A stretch of DNA of 18,299 nucleotides from CAZQEZ01 sp964592475. Lineage in GTDB: Bacteria; Bacteroidota; Bacteroidia; Cytophagales; Cyclobacteriaceae. The stretch spans positions 1 through 18,299 of the forward strand of contig CAZQEZ010000088.1 of assembly GCA_964592475.1 (NCBI GenBank). The letters are read 5' to 3'. A model generated the notes under the pieces. The model was given only the letters and a program-made list of their open reading frames with translations. It was not told the DNA's origin and did no database searches. The first letter of the stretch is position 1. Every line of letters starts with the position of its first letter. Shown piece by piece: positions 1 to 7,339 of this stretch. The position numbers and the translations under genes are program-made.

Positions 1-18
1 TGCAAAAAAATAAATAGG

Positions 19-121
19 CGGACGTGTCCGACTTTGGCGGATGACGTTGCCGCATTACTGCATTGCAAATGCTGAGATTTAAGCATCCGGGTTACAAACC
101 CGGACGAGCATCGTGCTTAAA
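19..121. repeat. REP-like cluster of short hairpins
   Basis: Four palindromic units follow each other. CGGAC/GTCCG lies at 19-30. GCGG/CCGC pairs 37-40 with 50-53. GCATT/AATGC pairs 60-64 with 68-72. The largest structure has an 8-bp stem TCCGGGTT (86-93) with AACCCGGA (97-104) around a 3-nt loop, and it is extended by TTTAAGCA (78-85) pairing with TGCTTAAA (114-121), leaving a 9-nt bulge at 105-113. This GC-rich patch stands out from the AT-rich surroundings. Its form resembles the intergenic REP palindromes linked to IS200-like REP transposases in many bacteria. That link is inference because no transposase is present here. It lies 90 nt beyond the end of the fucI operon and could also act as a processing or termination structure. 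Confidence 0.6.
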
Positions 122-211
122 GATTGACTCAACAAGCCAGTTCGAATTCAATCATAATGCTTTTTACTATGCATTTTAAACTTAACATATTATGGTGTGA
201 AACTTTAATTC

Positions 212-1426
212 TCAATTAAATAAATGCTCATTCCCAATCAACCCAACCCCTAAAACATGCTTGGCTATTTTATCCAGCGTCTTTTCATCTCCCTTTAGAT
301 GAAACGTTCTATGAACATGCCTGGCCGAACTTCCTGGTGCTAATGCTAACGCGGGTGATGAAGTTTCCAATTCATAAAATGGACCAAGCTGTTCGGCACC
401 AGGTGTAGGCGAACCATCATTATAAGCATTGATTACATCGCCATTGTATGGGTCATCTTGTATTTTCCATAGCGAATTTACATAAGCCACTGCAGTATCA
501 GGCTTATTATAGGCAACGATGGTGAGCACTTTGTTCGCGGCATCGTAACTTCCTAGTACTTCCGACGCAAAATCAAAGGGTAAACCAATCTTTCCTCTTG
601 ACTGTCCATCGGCTTTCAAATAAATGGCCTCAGCTACTACTAATCGATCATCTGCAATTCTGCCAAAATATTCATCATTTACTTTCAATCTATTTTTTTT
701 TCCTAGATAGGGTATTATAATTGTAGTGGTCGTGGAAGGCTTGTACATGCCTAAAATCCAAATGGATAGCAAACCACTTTGCTTTTGCCAGGCCACCTCT
801 CCTATATTTGTAATTGTATTGTCACTCAAATATCCAACCTGGCCTACAGATTCAGGAATTTCAACTTTCAAAAACTGACTTATTTGTTGCTTATCTAATA
901 ATTTGATGGTTCTATCCACTTCTAAGTGAAAGGTAAAATCAGCATAATTTGTAATTTCAATAGCCTTGTGAAACCTCGCCGAAGTAAATGTTTTGTTTAC
1001 TAAATCATAAGTTACTGTATCGATTGCCGCAGGTGTATACCAATCCTGCAGATCAAAATTGGAACCTTTATTAAAAAAAATCGAGAACTGACCGCCTTCA
1101 GGACCCAACCAAAAACGGTCTTCTCCACCAAATGGACTAATGTGAGGAGTGAATTCACCCGATTTTACCAACTCGTAATTTATCCAGCCAAAACTATAAT
1201 CATTACCAGCTCCAGTGGTTGAGGTCATCACCCTGCCCTGGTACTCGGGCACTATTAAAAGTTGGGCACCCTCCTTATTATTAAGCGCAAAAGCATTGGT
1301 ATGCTCTTGCATGAAAGCGAAATCTTCAGCAAACGTCATTTCCTTATTTTTAGATTGACAAGAAAAAAGAAATGCTAAAGCCAAGCATGTAAATGATGAC
1401 TTCAGCATTATAAGATATTGATTCAT
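212..1426 (-). CDS. DUF6786-like lipoprotein, probable sugar-binding or epimerase-like beta-sandwich
   Basis: This is a 404-residue protein with an N-terminal signal sequence ending in a lipobox (LFS-C, Cys23), so the mature protein is probably a lipoprotein facing the periplasm or cell surface. The conserved block GGEDRFWLGPEGGQFS (about residues 100-115) and the length resemble the Bacteroidetes family I know as DUF6786. Its beta-rich character recalls galactose-mutarotase-like folds. I infer a carbohydrate-related role from this and from the gene's place 3 nt behind fucI, with which it must be co-transcribed. A second Met at residue 7 is an alternative start and would still give a complete lipoprotein signal. 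No catalytic residues can be assigned. The family name is recalled from its appearance, not searched. Confidence 0.8.
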   Translation of the reverse strand: MNQYLIMLKSSFTCLALAFLFSCQSKNKEMTFAEDFAFMQEHTNAFALNNKEGAQLLIVPEYQGRVMTSTTGAGNDYSFGWINYELVKSGEFTPHISPFGGEDRFWLGPEGGQFSIFFNKGSNFDLQDWYTPAAIDTVTYDLVNKTFTSARFHKAIEITNYADFTFHLEVDRTIKLLDKQQISQFLKVEIPESVGQVGYLSDNTITNIGEVAWQKQSGLLSIWILGMYKPSTTTTIIIPYLGKKNRLKVNDEYFGRIADDRLVVAEAIYLKADGQSRGKIGLPFDFASEVLGSYDAANKVLTIVAYNKPDTAVAYVNSLWKIQDDPYNGDVINAYNDGSPTPGAEQLGPFYELETSSPALALAPGSSARHVHRTFHLKGDEKTLDKIAKHVLGVGLIGNEHLFN

Positions 1427-1429
1427 TGT

Positions 1430-3250
1430 TTATTTGGTTTTTCCATATAAGGGTCCAAAATTGGCGCAAGCCCGATAATCGGATCCTTCCCTATCCATGC
1501 CAAAAGCACTCCACGAACTGGGCCTGTATATTTTTTCCTCCGGTACATTATGCATACATACGGGCATGCGAATCATTGAACAGAGGGTAATTAAGTCCGC
1601 GCCAAAGTGGCCATAGCCAAAAGCCCCGTGATTAGCTCCCCAATTGGCCATCACTGAATAAACATCGGTAAAATTCCCCTTTCCTGTCAAATTGGGAACA
1701 AACCATGTTGTAGGCCAAGTAGGATTAGTACGCTCATTAAGAATACCGTGCACATTATCCGGCAGTTCAATCGAAAAGCCTTCGGCAATTTGCATCACCG
1801 GACCAAGGCCTTTTACCAGGTTGATACGAGCCATAGTTACCGGCATGCCTCCCTTAGTCAAAAATTGACTTGAATAACCACCACCCCTAAAATATTCGCC
1901 TATGGCAGGACACCATTTGGTAGCATCCAAACATTTACCGGCTTCTTCGGGTGTGATTTCCCAATAAGGTTTCATTGCTGGTTTTCCGTTGACAGTCTGC
2001 TCACCACAACCATCTAACGCGGCAGATCCGGAATTAATCAAATGAATAAAACCATTTACCGCATCTCCTTCCGGCTTCCAATTGGTGGCTTTTTGCACAG
2101 CCTCCGGGCTCCAGTAGGTGCGCACATCGGCAAAAACTTGAGCTGTGCCGGTTATCAAATGACTCATGGCCATTACCACGCCGTTTAGTGAATCATTTTC
2201 GGTGGCTACCATAAAAGGTTGGCGAATGCCATTCCAGTCAAATGAAGAGTTGAGAATAGCTTCTAAAAAATCACCGTTGGGTAAGTAGTCAGTCCACTGA
2301 CGCTGACCTTGGAAACCGGAAATGAAAGCGTTTCGTCCCGTAGCTTCCTCGCCAAATCCAGCTTCTGCCAATTGAGGATTACCCACCATCAAATCTCTTG
2401 TGATCATGGCCATTTTTACCACGTATTCCCAATCTTTGTCTTTAGCTTCTCTATTTTTTTGCTGACCCTCCGGGTTATGATCTTTTCCTTCTTCACAGTT
2501 AGCTTTTACCCATTTTAGCGCTCTTTCAAATTCTTCCTGATCGTAAATCCCCTCATTAATTCTTCGGTCCAGTTCGATCATATCTACATATTCATTGCGC
2601 ATACCCAGGTAGTCCTCAAAGAAGTTTTCCTGCACGATGGATCCGGCTATTCCCATGGAAACAGATCCTATCGAGAGATAAGAGGAATCTTTCAAGGTAG
2701 CAACTGCTAAGCCCGCTTTGGTAAATTGAAGAAGTTTCTCCTGTACGTCCGGCGGAATACTGGTATCATCAGATTCCTGCACATCATGACTGTAAATGCT
2801 AAAAGCTGGCAGCCCTTTTTGGGTATGTCCGGCCAGTACTGCTGCCAGGTACACTGCTCCGGGCCTTTCCGTACCGTTAAAACCCCAAACAGCTTTGGGG
2901 GTAAATGGATCCATGTCCATGGTTTCACTACCGTAACACCAGCATGGCGTTACGGTAATGGATACCCCTACTCCTTCCTGCCGAAACTTTTCGGCTGCCC
3001 TGTTTGATTCAGCAACACCACCAATCGTACCATCGGCAATTACACATTCCACAGGATTGCCATCCGGGTGTTTTAAATTTTTACTGATAAACTCCGCGGT
3101 CGTGCGGGCCATTTGCATGGTTTGCTCTTCCAATGATTCGCGTACGCCACCGAGTCTACCATCAATCGTGGGGCGAATACCAACTTTAGGTAATGTTTTT
3201 TGTAATCTATTTACAGGTGAATTTACCTGTAATGACGAGATATCTGCCAT
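1430..3250 (-). CDS. fucI: L-fucose isomerase
   Basis: This 606-residue enzyme matches the FucI family along its length (the E. coli enzyme has 591). FucI is a cytoplasmic Mn-dependent ketol isomerase that converts L-fucose to L-fuculose and also acts on D-arabinose. The metal and proton-transfer residues are in place: Glu351 in ATENDSLNG, Asp375 in ADVRTYWSP and His541 in NHGAFGYGH. Their spacing agrees with E. coli Glu337, Asp361 and His528. The N-terminal stretch GIRPTIDGRLGGVRESLE is also characteristic. The start at 3250 is the first Met of the open frame, and the first 15 or so residues before PKVGIRPTIDGR are a short extension. The gene leads a minus-strand operon with the lipoprotein gene. 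No fuculokinase, aldolase or fucose permease lies in the window, so the rest of the pathway must be elsewhere. Confidence 0.97.
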   Translation of the reverse strand: MADISSLQVNSPVNRLQKTLPKVGIRPTIDGRLGGVRESLEEQTMQMARTTAEFISKNLKHPDGNPVECVIADGTIGGVAESNRAAEKFRQEGVGVSITVTPCWCYGSETMDMDPFTPKAVWGFNGTERPGAVYLAAVLAGHTQKGLPAFSIYSHDVQESDDTSIPPDVQEKLLQFTKAGLAVATLKDSSYLSIGSVSMGIAGSIVQENFFEDYLGMRNEYVDMIELDRRINEGIYDQEEFERALKWVKANCEEGKDHNPEGQQKNREAKDKDWEYVVKMAMITRDLMVGNPQLAEAGFGEEATGRNAFISGFQGQRQWTDYLPNGDFLEAILNSSFDWNGIRQPFMVATENDSLNGVVMAMSHLITGTAQVFADVRTYWSPEAVQKATNWKPEGDAVNGFIHLINSGSAALDGCGEQTVNGKPAMKPYWEITPEEAGKCLDATKWCPAIGEYFRGGGYSSQFLTKGGMPVTMARINLVKGLGPVMQIAEGFSIELPDNVHGILNERTNPTWPTTWFVPNLTGKGNFTDVYSVMANWGANHGAFGYGHFGADLITLCSMIRMPVCMHNVPEEKIYRPSSWSAFGMDREGSDYRACANFGPLYGKTK

Positions 3251-3553
3251 GTATATTTAATTTTATAGATTTTCGGATTAATTAAAAAAGTGCTATAAAC
3301 TTAGTAAAAAAATGGGAAGCGGAAATGATTAATCATTGAAAAATTCAAGGTTTTGAAGTTTATTTCCAATCATTTTTTACAATCCTTCGTATTTCCCAAT
3401 GATAACTTAACAATAGAAACCAGCCAGGGGATCGTATTTTTTGAAATATCCTTTGCAGTCAATGGTTTAGTCCCGATACAATTTTAGAAAAAAAGCCACG
3501 TTAGTCTAGTTGCTTTTAATCTGGATTTTAAGTTATTTTTAAATAAAAAATCA
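3251..3553. promoter_or_regulatory. Divergent intergenic region between fucI and the histidine kinase
   Basis: This is 303 nt of AT-rich DNA holding the promoters of two divergent operons. A perfect 14-bp palindrome, AATGATTAATCATT, lies at 3324-3337. A partial Bacteroidetes -7 box for fucI (TAAGTTTA on the minus strand, 3296-3303) sits about 20 nt from it, so the palindrome overlaps where the -33 element would be. That position would suit a repressor or activator site, which is inference. No perfect TAnnTTTG box was found for either gene. Confidence 0.35.
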
Positions 3554-5251
3554 TTGAAAATTAAACTTCGCACTTTGTTGATCATTTGTTTCTTTGGCAT
3601 TAGCGCAGTTTTTTCAATTGCGATTTTTATTGTTGTCTATAAGAACCTTGATAATAATTTGCTTGAGCGTACTAAAGACCAGCTTAATTCAATCAATATT
3701 CTCAAGACAAAATTAATAGAACAGGTATTGTCGAATCAACGAACCGAGATTTTTCGAATCCTTGAATACCAAAGGTCTCATTTTACTTCACAAAAGAATC
3801 TCGTAGATGCGTTAAGTTCAATTCAAGATGTTCAAAAAATAGGAGTATTAGCCTGTGACGACTGTAATTATCAATTTTCTGCGGCAACTATTCCTGATTC
3901 TTCCTATTATCTATTTAAATATGGCCTCGACACCGCTTCAATAAGAGTGTATCTCGACTATCATTCCCTTCAAGACATTTTGAAAGAAAGAACAGGCTTG
4001 GGAGTTACCGGTGAGTCTTACCTGGTAGGGCCTAACTACAGGATGATATCCGAATCAATCTTCTTTCCTGATAGCCTACCGCAATTGATTCCAAGTAAGA
4101 CTAAAGGAGCAATCAAAGCATTTAAAGGCCAGACAGGTGTAGAAGTCTATCCTGATTACAGAGGAGTACCAATTATTGGAGTATATCGGCTGGTTGATTT
4201 TCATGGGATGAAAATGGCTTTACTAACAGAAATAGATAAAGAAGAGGCGATGAGTCCGATTATAATGATTCGAACCAGAATGGTTGAATTGCTATTATTT
4301 ATTCTATTGGTTTCGTTTTTTGGTTCAGCAATTTTGGCCGAATGGCTTCAACGGCCTGTAAGAAGGCTCAAAACCATTGCCGATAAGCTTACGGTAGGCG
4401 AGTTGCCAGAAAAACAACACCAATCTGAGTTCATTGACGAATTTTCTACCATTATGCAATCAATGAACAGGCTAGTGGATGCATTGCGATCAACCGTCCG
4501 ATTTGCAAATTACATTGGTGAAGGAAAGATGAATGAAAAATATGTAAGCCTTGGAGAGAAAGATGAATTGGGCAAAGCCATAATGGCCATGAGAGATCAG
4601 CTTGTAGTCTTGAATGAAGAAAAAACAAAGTTAGAGCGGCAGTCCAAAAAATTTCTGTTGGAAGGACAAGAAAAGGAGAGAGAGCGAATAGCCCGTGATT
4701 TACATGATGGACTTGGAGCAATGCTGACAACAATGAAGTTGAGACTGAGCTATAAACTAAACAAAACTACTAAGGAAGAACTCATCGCCTTACTTGAAGA
4801 TGCCATCAACGAAGCTCGAAACCTTTCGAGAAATCTTATGCCTGCCGTGTTGATGGATTTTGGCCTTTTCGATGCGTTGGCCCAACTCGCTCAAACAACA
4901 GAGAAAAATACCGGAATAAAGATCAATTATAATTATGATAGTGAAAGTGAGAAATCCAAACTTAAAAAATCCAGGCAGGTTTATGTATATAGAATTGTTC
5001 AGGAAGCGTTAAATAATGCATTAAAACATGCCGATTGCTCAGAAATTCAACTTTCTATTACTGAATTTGATGATCAATTGAATGTATATATCAAGGATAA
5101 TGGAAAAGGCCTGAAAGAGAATTCTGTTTTGGAATCTGCAGGAATAGGCTTTAAAAACATAAAAGAAAGGACGGGTTTGCTTAATGGAGAACTCATACTG
5201 GAATCAAACGATAGTGGAACAATAGTAGAAGTAAACATTCCAATACCATGA
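3554..5251 (+). CDS. Membrane sensor histidine kinase, HisKA_3 / NarX-DesK class
   Basis: This 565-residue kinase has a transmembrane helix at about 7-29, an extracytoplasmic sensor of about 210 residues, and a second helix at about 243-262. HAMP-like and linker sequence (about 263-365) follows, then a HisKA_3 dimerisation domain with ERERIARDLHDGLG (phospho-acceptor His384). The HATPase domain shows QEALNNALKHA (N box, 483-493), DNGKGL (515-520) and GIGFKNIKERTG (530-541). The sensor motif TGLGVTGESYLVGPN (147-161) is of the Cache type that binds small ligands in other receptors. The start is TTG at 3554: no ATG lies between it and the in-frame stop at 3485-3487, and the hydrophobic segment follows directly. 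It overlaps the response regulator gene by ATGA. It probably phosphorylates that partner; the ligand is unknown. Confidence 0.93.
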   Translation: MKIKLRTLLIICFFGISAVFSIAIFIVVYKNLDNNLLERTKDQLNSINILKTKLIEQVLSNQRTEIFRILEYQRSHFTSQKNLVDALSSIQDVQKIGVLACDDCNYQFSAATIPDSSYYLFKYGLDTASIRVYLDYHSLQDILKERTGLGVTGESYLVGPNYRMISESIFFPDSLPQLIPSKTKGAIKAFKGQTGVEVYPDYRGVPIIGVYRLVDFHGMKMALLTEIDKEEAMSPIIMIRTRMVELLLFILLVSFFGSAILAEWLQRPVRRLKTIADKLTVGELPEKQHQSEFIDEFSTIMQSMNRLVDALRSTVRFANYIGEGKMNEKYVSLGEKDELGKAIMAMRDQLVVLNEEKTKLERQSKKFLLEGQEKERERIARDLHDGLGAMLTTMKLRLSYKLNKTTKEELIALLEDAINEARNLSRNLMPAVLMDFGLFDALAQLAQTTEKNTGIKINYNYDSESEKSKLKKSRQVYVYRIVQEALNNALKHADCSEIQLSITEFDDQLNVYIKDNGKGLKENSVLESAGIGFKNIKERTGLLNGELILESNDSGTIVEVNIPIP

Positions 5252-5874
5252 AAAAGATTAAAATTATAGTAGTGGATGACCATGAGATGTTTCGCTCCGG
5301 CATGGAATCGCTGCTGAAAAAAAACATTGACTTTGAAGTGTTTCAGGGTGTAGGAACTCGACCCGAGCTTGACATAGTTTTGTCAACGAAGAAGATAGAT
5401 ATTGTTCTCTTGGATATTTCTTTATCCGGCGAGTCGGGGCTGGATCTTTTGGAAGAAATAATGTATAAATACCCTGGGATGAAGTTTATAATGCTGACTA
5501 TGCATGAAGAAATACAATATGTAAAGGAAAGTCTGAGAAAAGGAGCTATGGGTTATTTACTCAAGGAAAGTGGCGAAAAAGAGCTTTACGAAGCAATCTA
5601 TGACGTAAGTAAGGACAAAAAGTACTTTAAAAATAAAATTTCTGACTTACTGATCAATGATATGACTTCACCGGTACAAGATCAGTTGCTTACAGATCGA
5701 GAATTGACCATTGTTCGAATGGTGGCCAATGGTAAAATCACAAAAGAAATTGCTGACGAGCTTAATATCAGTGTACGTACGGTTGAAACACATCGAAGCA
5801 AAATTATGAAAAAAATGAATGTATCTAACACCTCCGAAATGATCCGCTTTACATTGGATAAGAAGCTGATATAG
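5248..5874 (+). CDS. NarL/FixJ-family response regulator (REC-LuxR HTH)
   Basis: This is a 208-residue DNA-binding response regulator. The receiver domain (about 4-120) has the acidic pair Asp10/Asp11, phospho-acceptor Asp56 in LLDISLS, Thr84 in MLTMHE and Lys106 in YLLKES. The C-terminal LuxR-type helix-turn-helix (about 146-204) shows LTDRELTIVRMVANG and ISVRTVETHRSKIMKKM. Its ATG overlaps the kinase stop codon (ATGA, 5248-5251), so the two are translated together and almost certainly form one signalling pair. Targets are not identified. The secreted repeat protein starting 127 nt downstream is the nearest candidate. Confidence 0.96.
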   Translation: MKKIKIIVVDDHEMFRSGMESLLKKNIDFEVFQGVGTRPELDIVLSTKKIDIVLLDISLSGESGLDLLEEIMYKYPGMKFIMLTMHEEIQYVKESLRKGAMGYLLKESGEKELYEAIYDVSKDKKYFKNKISDLLINDMTSPVQDQLLTDRELTIVRMVANGKITKEIADELNISVRTVETHRSKIMKKMNVSNTSEMIRFTLDKKLI

Positions 5875-6001
5875 CCTACGTATTTACCACATATCTTAAC
5901 GTATTTTCAACTGTAGAGAATACCGATTTCTCACTCGGATTTTTCAGCCTACTTCTCGTTTATTTGTAAAAGAAAGAAAAACAAATTAAACGAATATTAC
6001 T

Positions 6002-6370
6002 ATGAAAAAATTGATTTTAACTACAGCGGTATCGTTTATAATCATTACTGCAGGATTTGCACAAACAAAAGAACTGACGGGTCCGAAATATAAAAATGCT
6101 AAACCTTCTGAAAAATATAAAGGGAGTTCCTCATTACTGATTAGAGAAAAACCCAACAAGTTTCAGGGACCACAGTTTAAGAATTTCAATCCGCGAAAAT
6201 ATGTAAAAATTGAGCGGCGCAATATTGATTTGCTAGATTCAATAGAAAAAAAGACCTATGAAACTGAAAAAAAAGAAATAATCATCTATAGAAGGGTTGA
6301 AATTAGTGAAATGAAAGGTAAAAATACCAAAGGCTTAAAAGGACCGGCATACAAAAATTATAAACCTTAA
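6002..6370 (+). CDS. Small secreted protein with three GPxYKNxxP repeats
   Basis: The 122-residue product has a clean signal peptide (KK, then a hydrophobic stretch, cleavage probably after AGFA-20). The mature part is short, very basic and rich in Lys, Tyr and Glu. Three copies of an 11-residue motif are visible: LTGPKYKNAKP (25-35), FQGPQFKNFNP (54-64) and LKGPAYKNYKP (112-122), a consensus of GPx[YF]KNx[KN]P. One copy lies near the mature N terminus and one forms the exact C terminus. A charged segment separates the second and third copies. I do not recognise the family. The repeats could be docking or binding modules, but no function can be claimed. It lies behind the two-component operon and is closed by its own terminator. 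Confidence 0.85.
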   Translation: MKKLILTTAVSFIIITAGFAQTKELTGPKYKNAKPSEKYKGSSSLLIREKPNKFQGPQFKNFNPRKYVKIERRNIDLLDSIEKKTYETEKKEIIIYRRVEISEMKGKNTKGLKGPAYKNYKP

Positions 6371-6398
6371 TTAATTTAATTGTTTAAATAGAAAAATT

Positions 6399-6430
6399 AA
6401 AGGCCCATTCCCGGGCCTTTTTTGTTTTTT
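6399..6430 (+). terminator. Rho-independent terminator after the repeat protein
   Basis: An 8-bp perfect stem, AAAGGCCC (6399-6406) with GGGCCTTT (6413-6420), encloses a 6-nt loop. It runs into a T tract (T6, G, T8). It lies 29 nt after the stop codon of the secreted repeat protein. Confidence 0.93.
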
Positions 6431-6453
6431 TTATAAGAAAGAACACTACTTAG

Positions 6454-6633
6454 CCCTATTTATTTAATTTAGAAGATGAGCCTATGCAATTAGGTGTAAA
6501 TTTGGAGCAATTGGATATTAGTAATGCAAAGGAGTTAATCAATATCTGGACAGGTGATACTGAAAAGATAGTGGGTAAGCAAATTAGCTATGAAGTTGAG
6601 CCTCATGCAACTAAATATATGATAATAAAGTAA
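6454..6633 (+). pseudogene. 3' remnant of a glycoside hydrolase (probable GH27 C-terminal domain)
   Basis: The frame is open from 6454 to the TAA at 6631-6633 and has no proper start (an internal ATG at 6484). The translation ends in LINIWTGDTEKIVG followed by ISYEVEPHATKYMIIK. An 'xxWTG' strand, then a 'VxPHxxxxxxI' ending, is the usual close of the C-terminal beta-sandwich of alpha-galactosidase-type GH27 enzymes and some related glycosidases. The catalytic barrel is entirely missing, and the sequence begins just after the preceding terminator. I read it as the surviving tail of a deleted gene. The exact family is uncertain. Confidence 0.6.
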
Positions 6634-6726
6634 AAACGGCTCCTAATAAATAATGAAAAATTAGCCATGATCAGAAGTAGCCTGTATAAAAGCTACGCTT
6701 TGTAATACACTGGAAGCATTTTATAA

Positions 6727-6813
6727 TCATTTTCTCGGCCCATAATGCGGCACCGCTTTGCCATATTCAAAGGAACTATTCACTATCAAGAATAAAAGAA
6801 AAATTCGCTTCAT
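6727..6813 (-). pseudogene. 5' stub of a secreted protein gene
   Basis: A 28-codon frame starts at ATG (6811-6813, minus strand). It encodes MKRIFLLFLIVNSSFEYG followed by KAVPHYGPRK and then a TGA. The first 18 residues look like a genuine signal peptide, and the frame stops soon after the expected mature start. It follows the GH43-like remnant by about 58 nt in the same direction, as the next gene of an operon would. I infer it is the beginning of an exported protein, probably another glycosidase, whose body was deleted. The family cannot be named. Confidence 0.4.
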
Positions 6814-6871
6814 TTTATATGATTTTTGGGCTAATCTATAATAATTCTTACCAGGCTTAAAATTTCTATCA

Positions 6872-7323
6872 TTAATTTTCATTGTTGGAAGCTTGCTCTA
6901 AAAAATTTACTTCGAAATTATTAAAAATAACCGATTCATCCACAATAATAACGGACCCATGCCGAAATCCAATCCCGGGGGGAAATGTACCTGATCAGAT
7001 ATATCTTCCCAATTTTCTAAATCTTTTGAACGAGCTGCGCCTTTAGGCGCTGACATAACGTGTACCCCGTCTTTTCCGCCATCGGGAAAATGCGTGGCCT
7101 GAAACGTAAAAAAGTAGCAATACCGATCTTCCGGATGAATGATTTAGGTTTCGATCATTGATGGGTAGGTATGATGGTTGCCATACAACAAAGCGGGTTC
7201 GGTAAAATCCTGATAATCACTGGTTTTAATGAAATATTGCTTCTGGTCTCCTTTGAAACCATTTTTCAAAGTGGGTATTCTCTTTTTGGCGGAAGCCCAA
7301 ATGATGTAAAACAAACATGAATT
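6872..7323 (-). pseudogene. Broken GH43-like glycoside hydrolase, 3' part only
   Basis: Reading down the minus strand from 7323, a frame begins with NSCLFYIIWAS and continues KGDQKQYFIKTSDYQDFTEP, the pattern of GH43-type five-bladed propeller enzymes (WAS...Y...T.D...FT...). It hits a TAA at 7144-7146. The same frame then continues with IIHPEDRYCYFFTF, and DGGKDGVHVMSAPKGAARS, SKDLENWEDISD. Near the G6 run at 6977-6982 homology passes to another frame, FPPGIGFRHGSVIIVDES, which ends at TAA 6872-6874. The N-terminal half is absent and abuts the end of the sulfatase gene. So the gene has a 5' deletion, one nonsense change and one frameshift. It was probably the third gene of the sulfatase operon. 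The GH43 assignment is from motif resemblance. Confidence 0.7.
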
Positions 7324-7339
7324 TATGTTTTCATAATTT

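Noticed and set aside
2309..3260. Several plus-strand open frames opposite fucI
   Set aside because: They are shadows of the strongly conserved fucI reading frame and show no protein family features.
5941..5990. A promoter in front of the repeat-protein gene (GTTTATTTG)
   Set aside because: The spacing inside the box does not fit TAnnTTTG and there is no TTG at the right distance.
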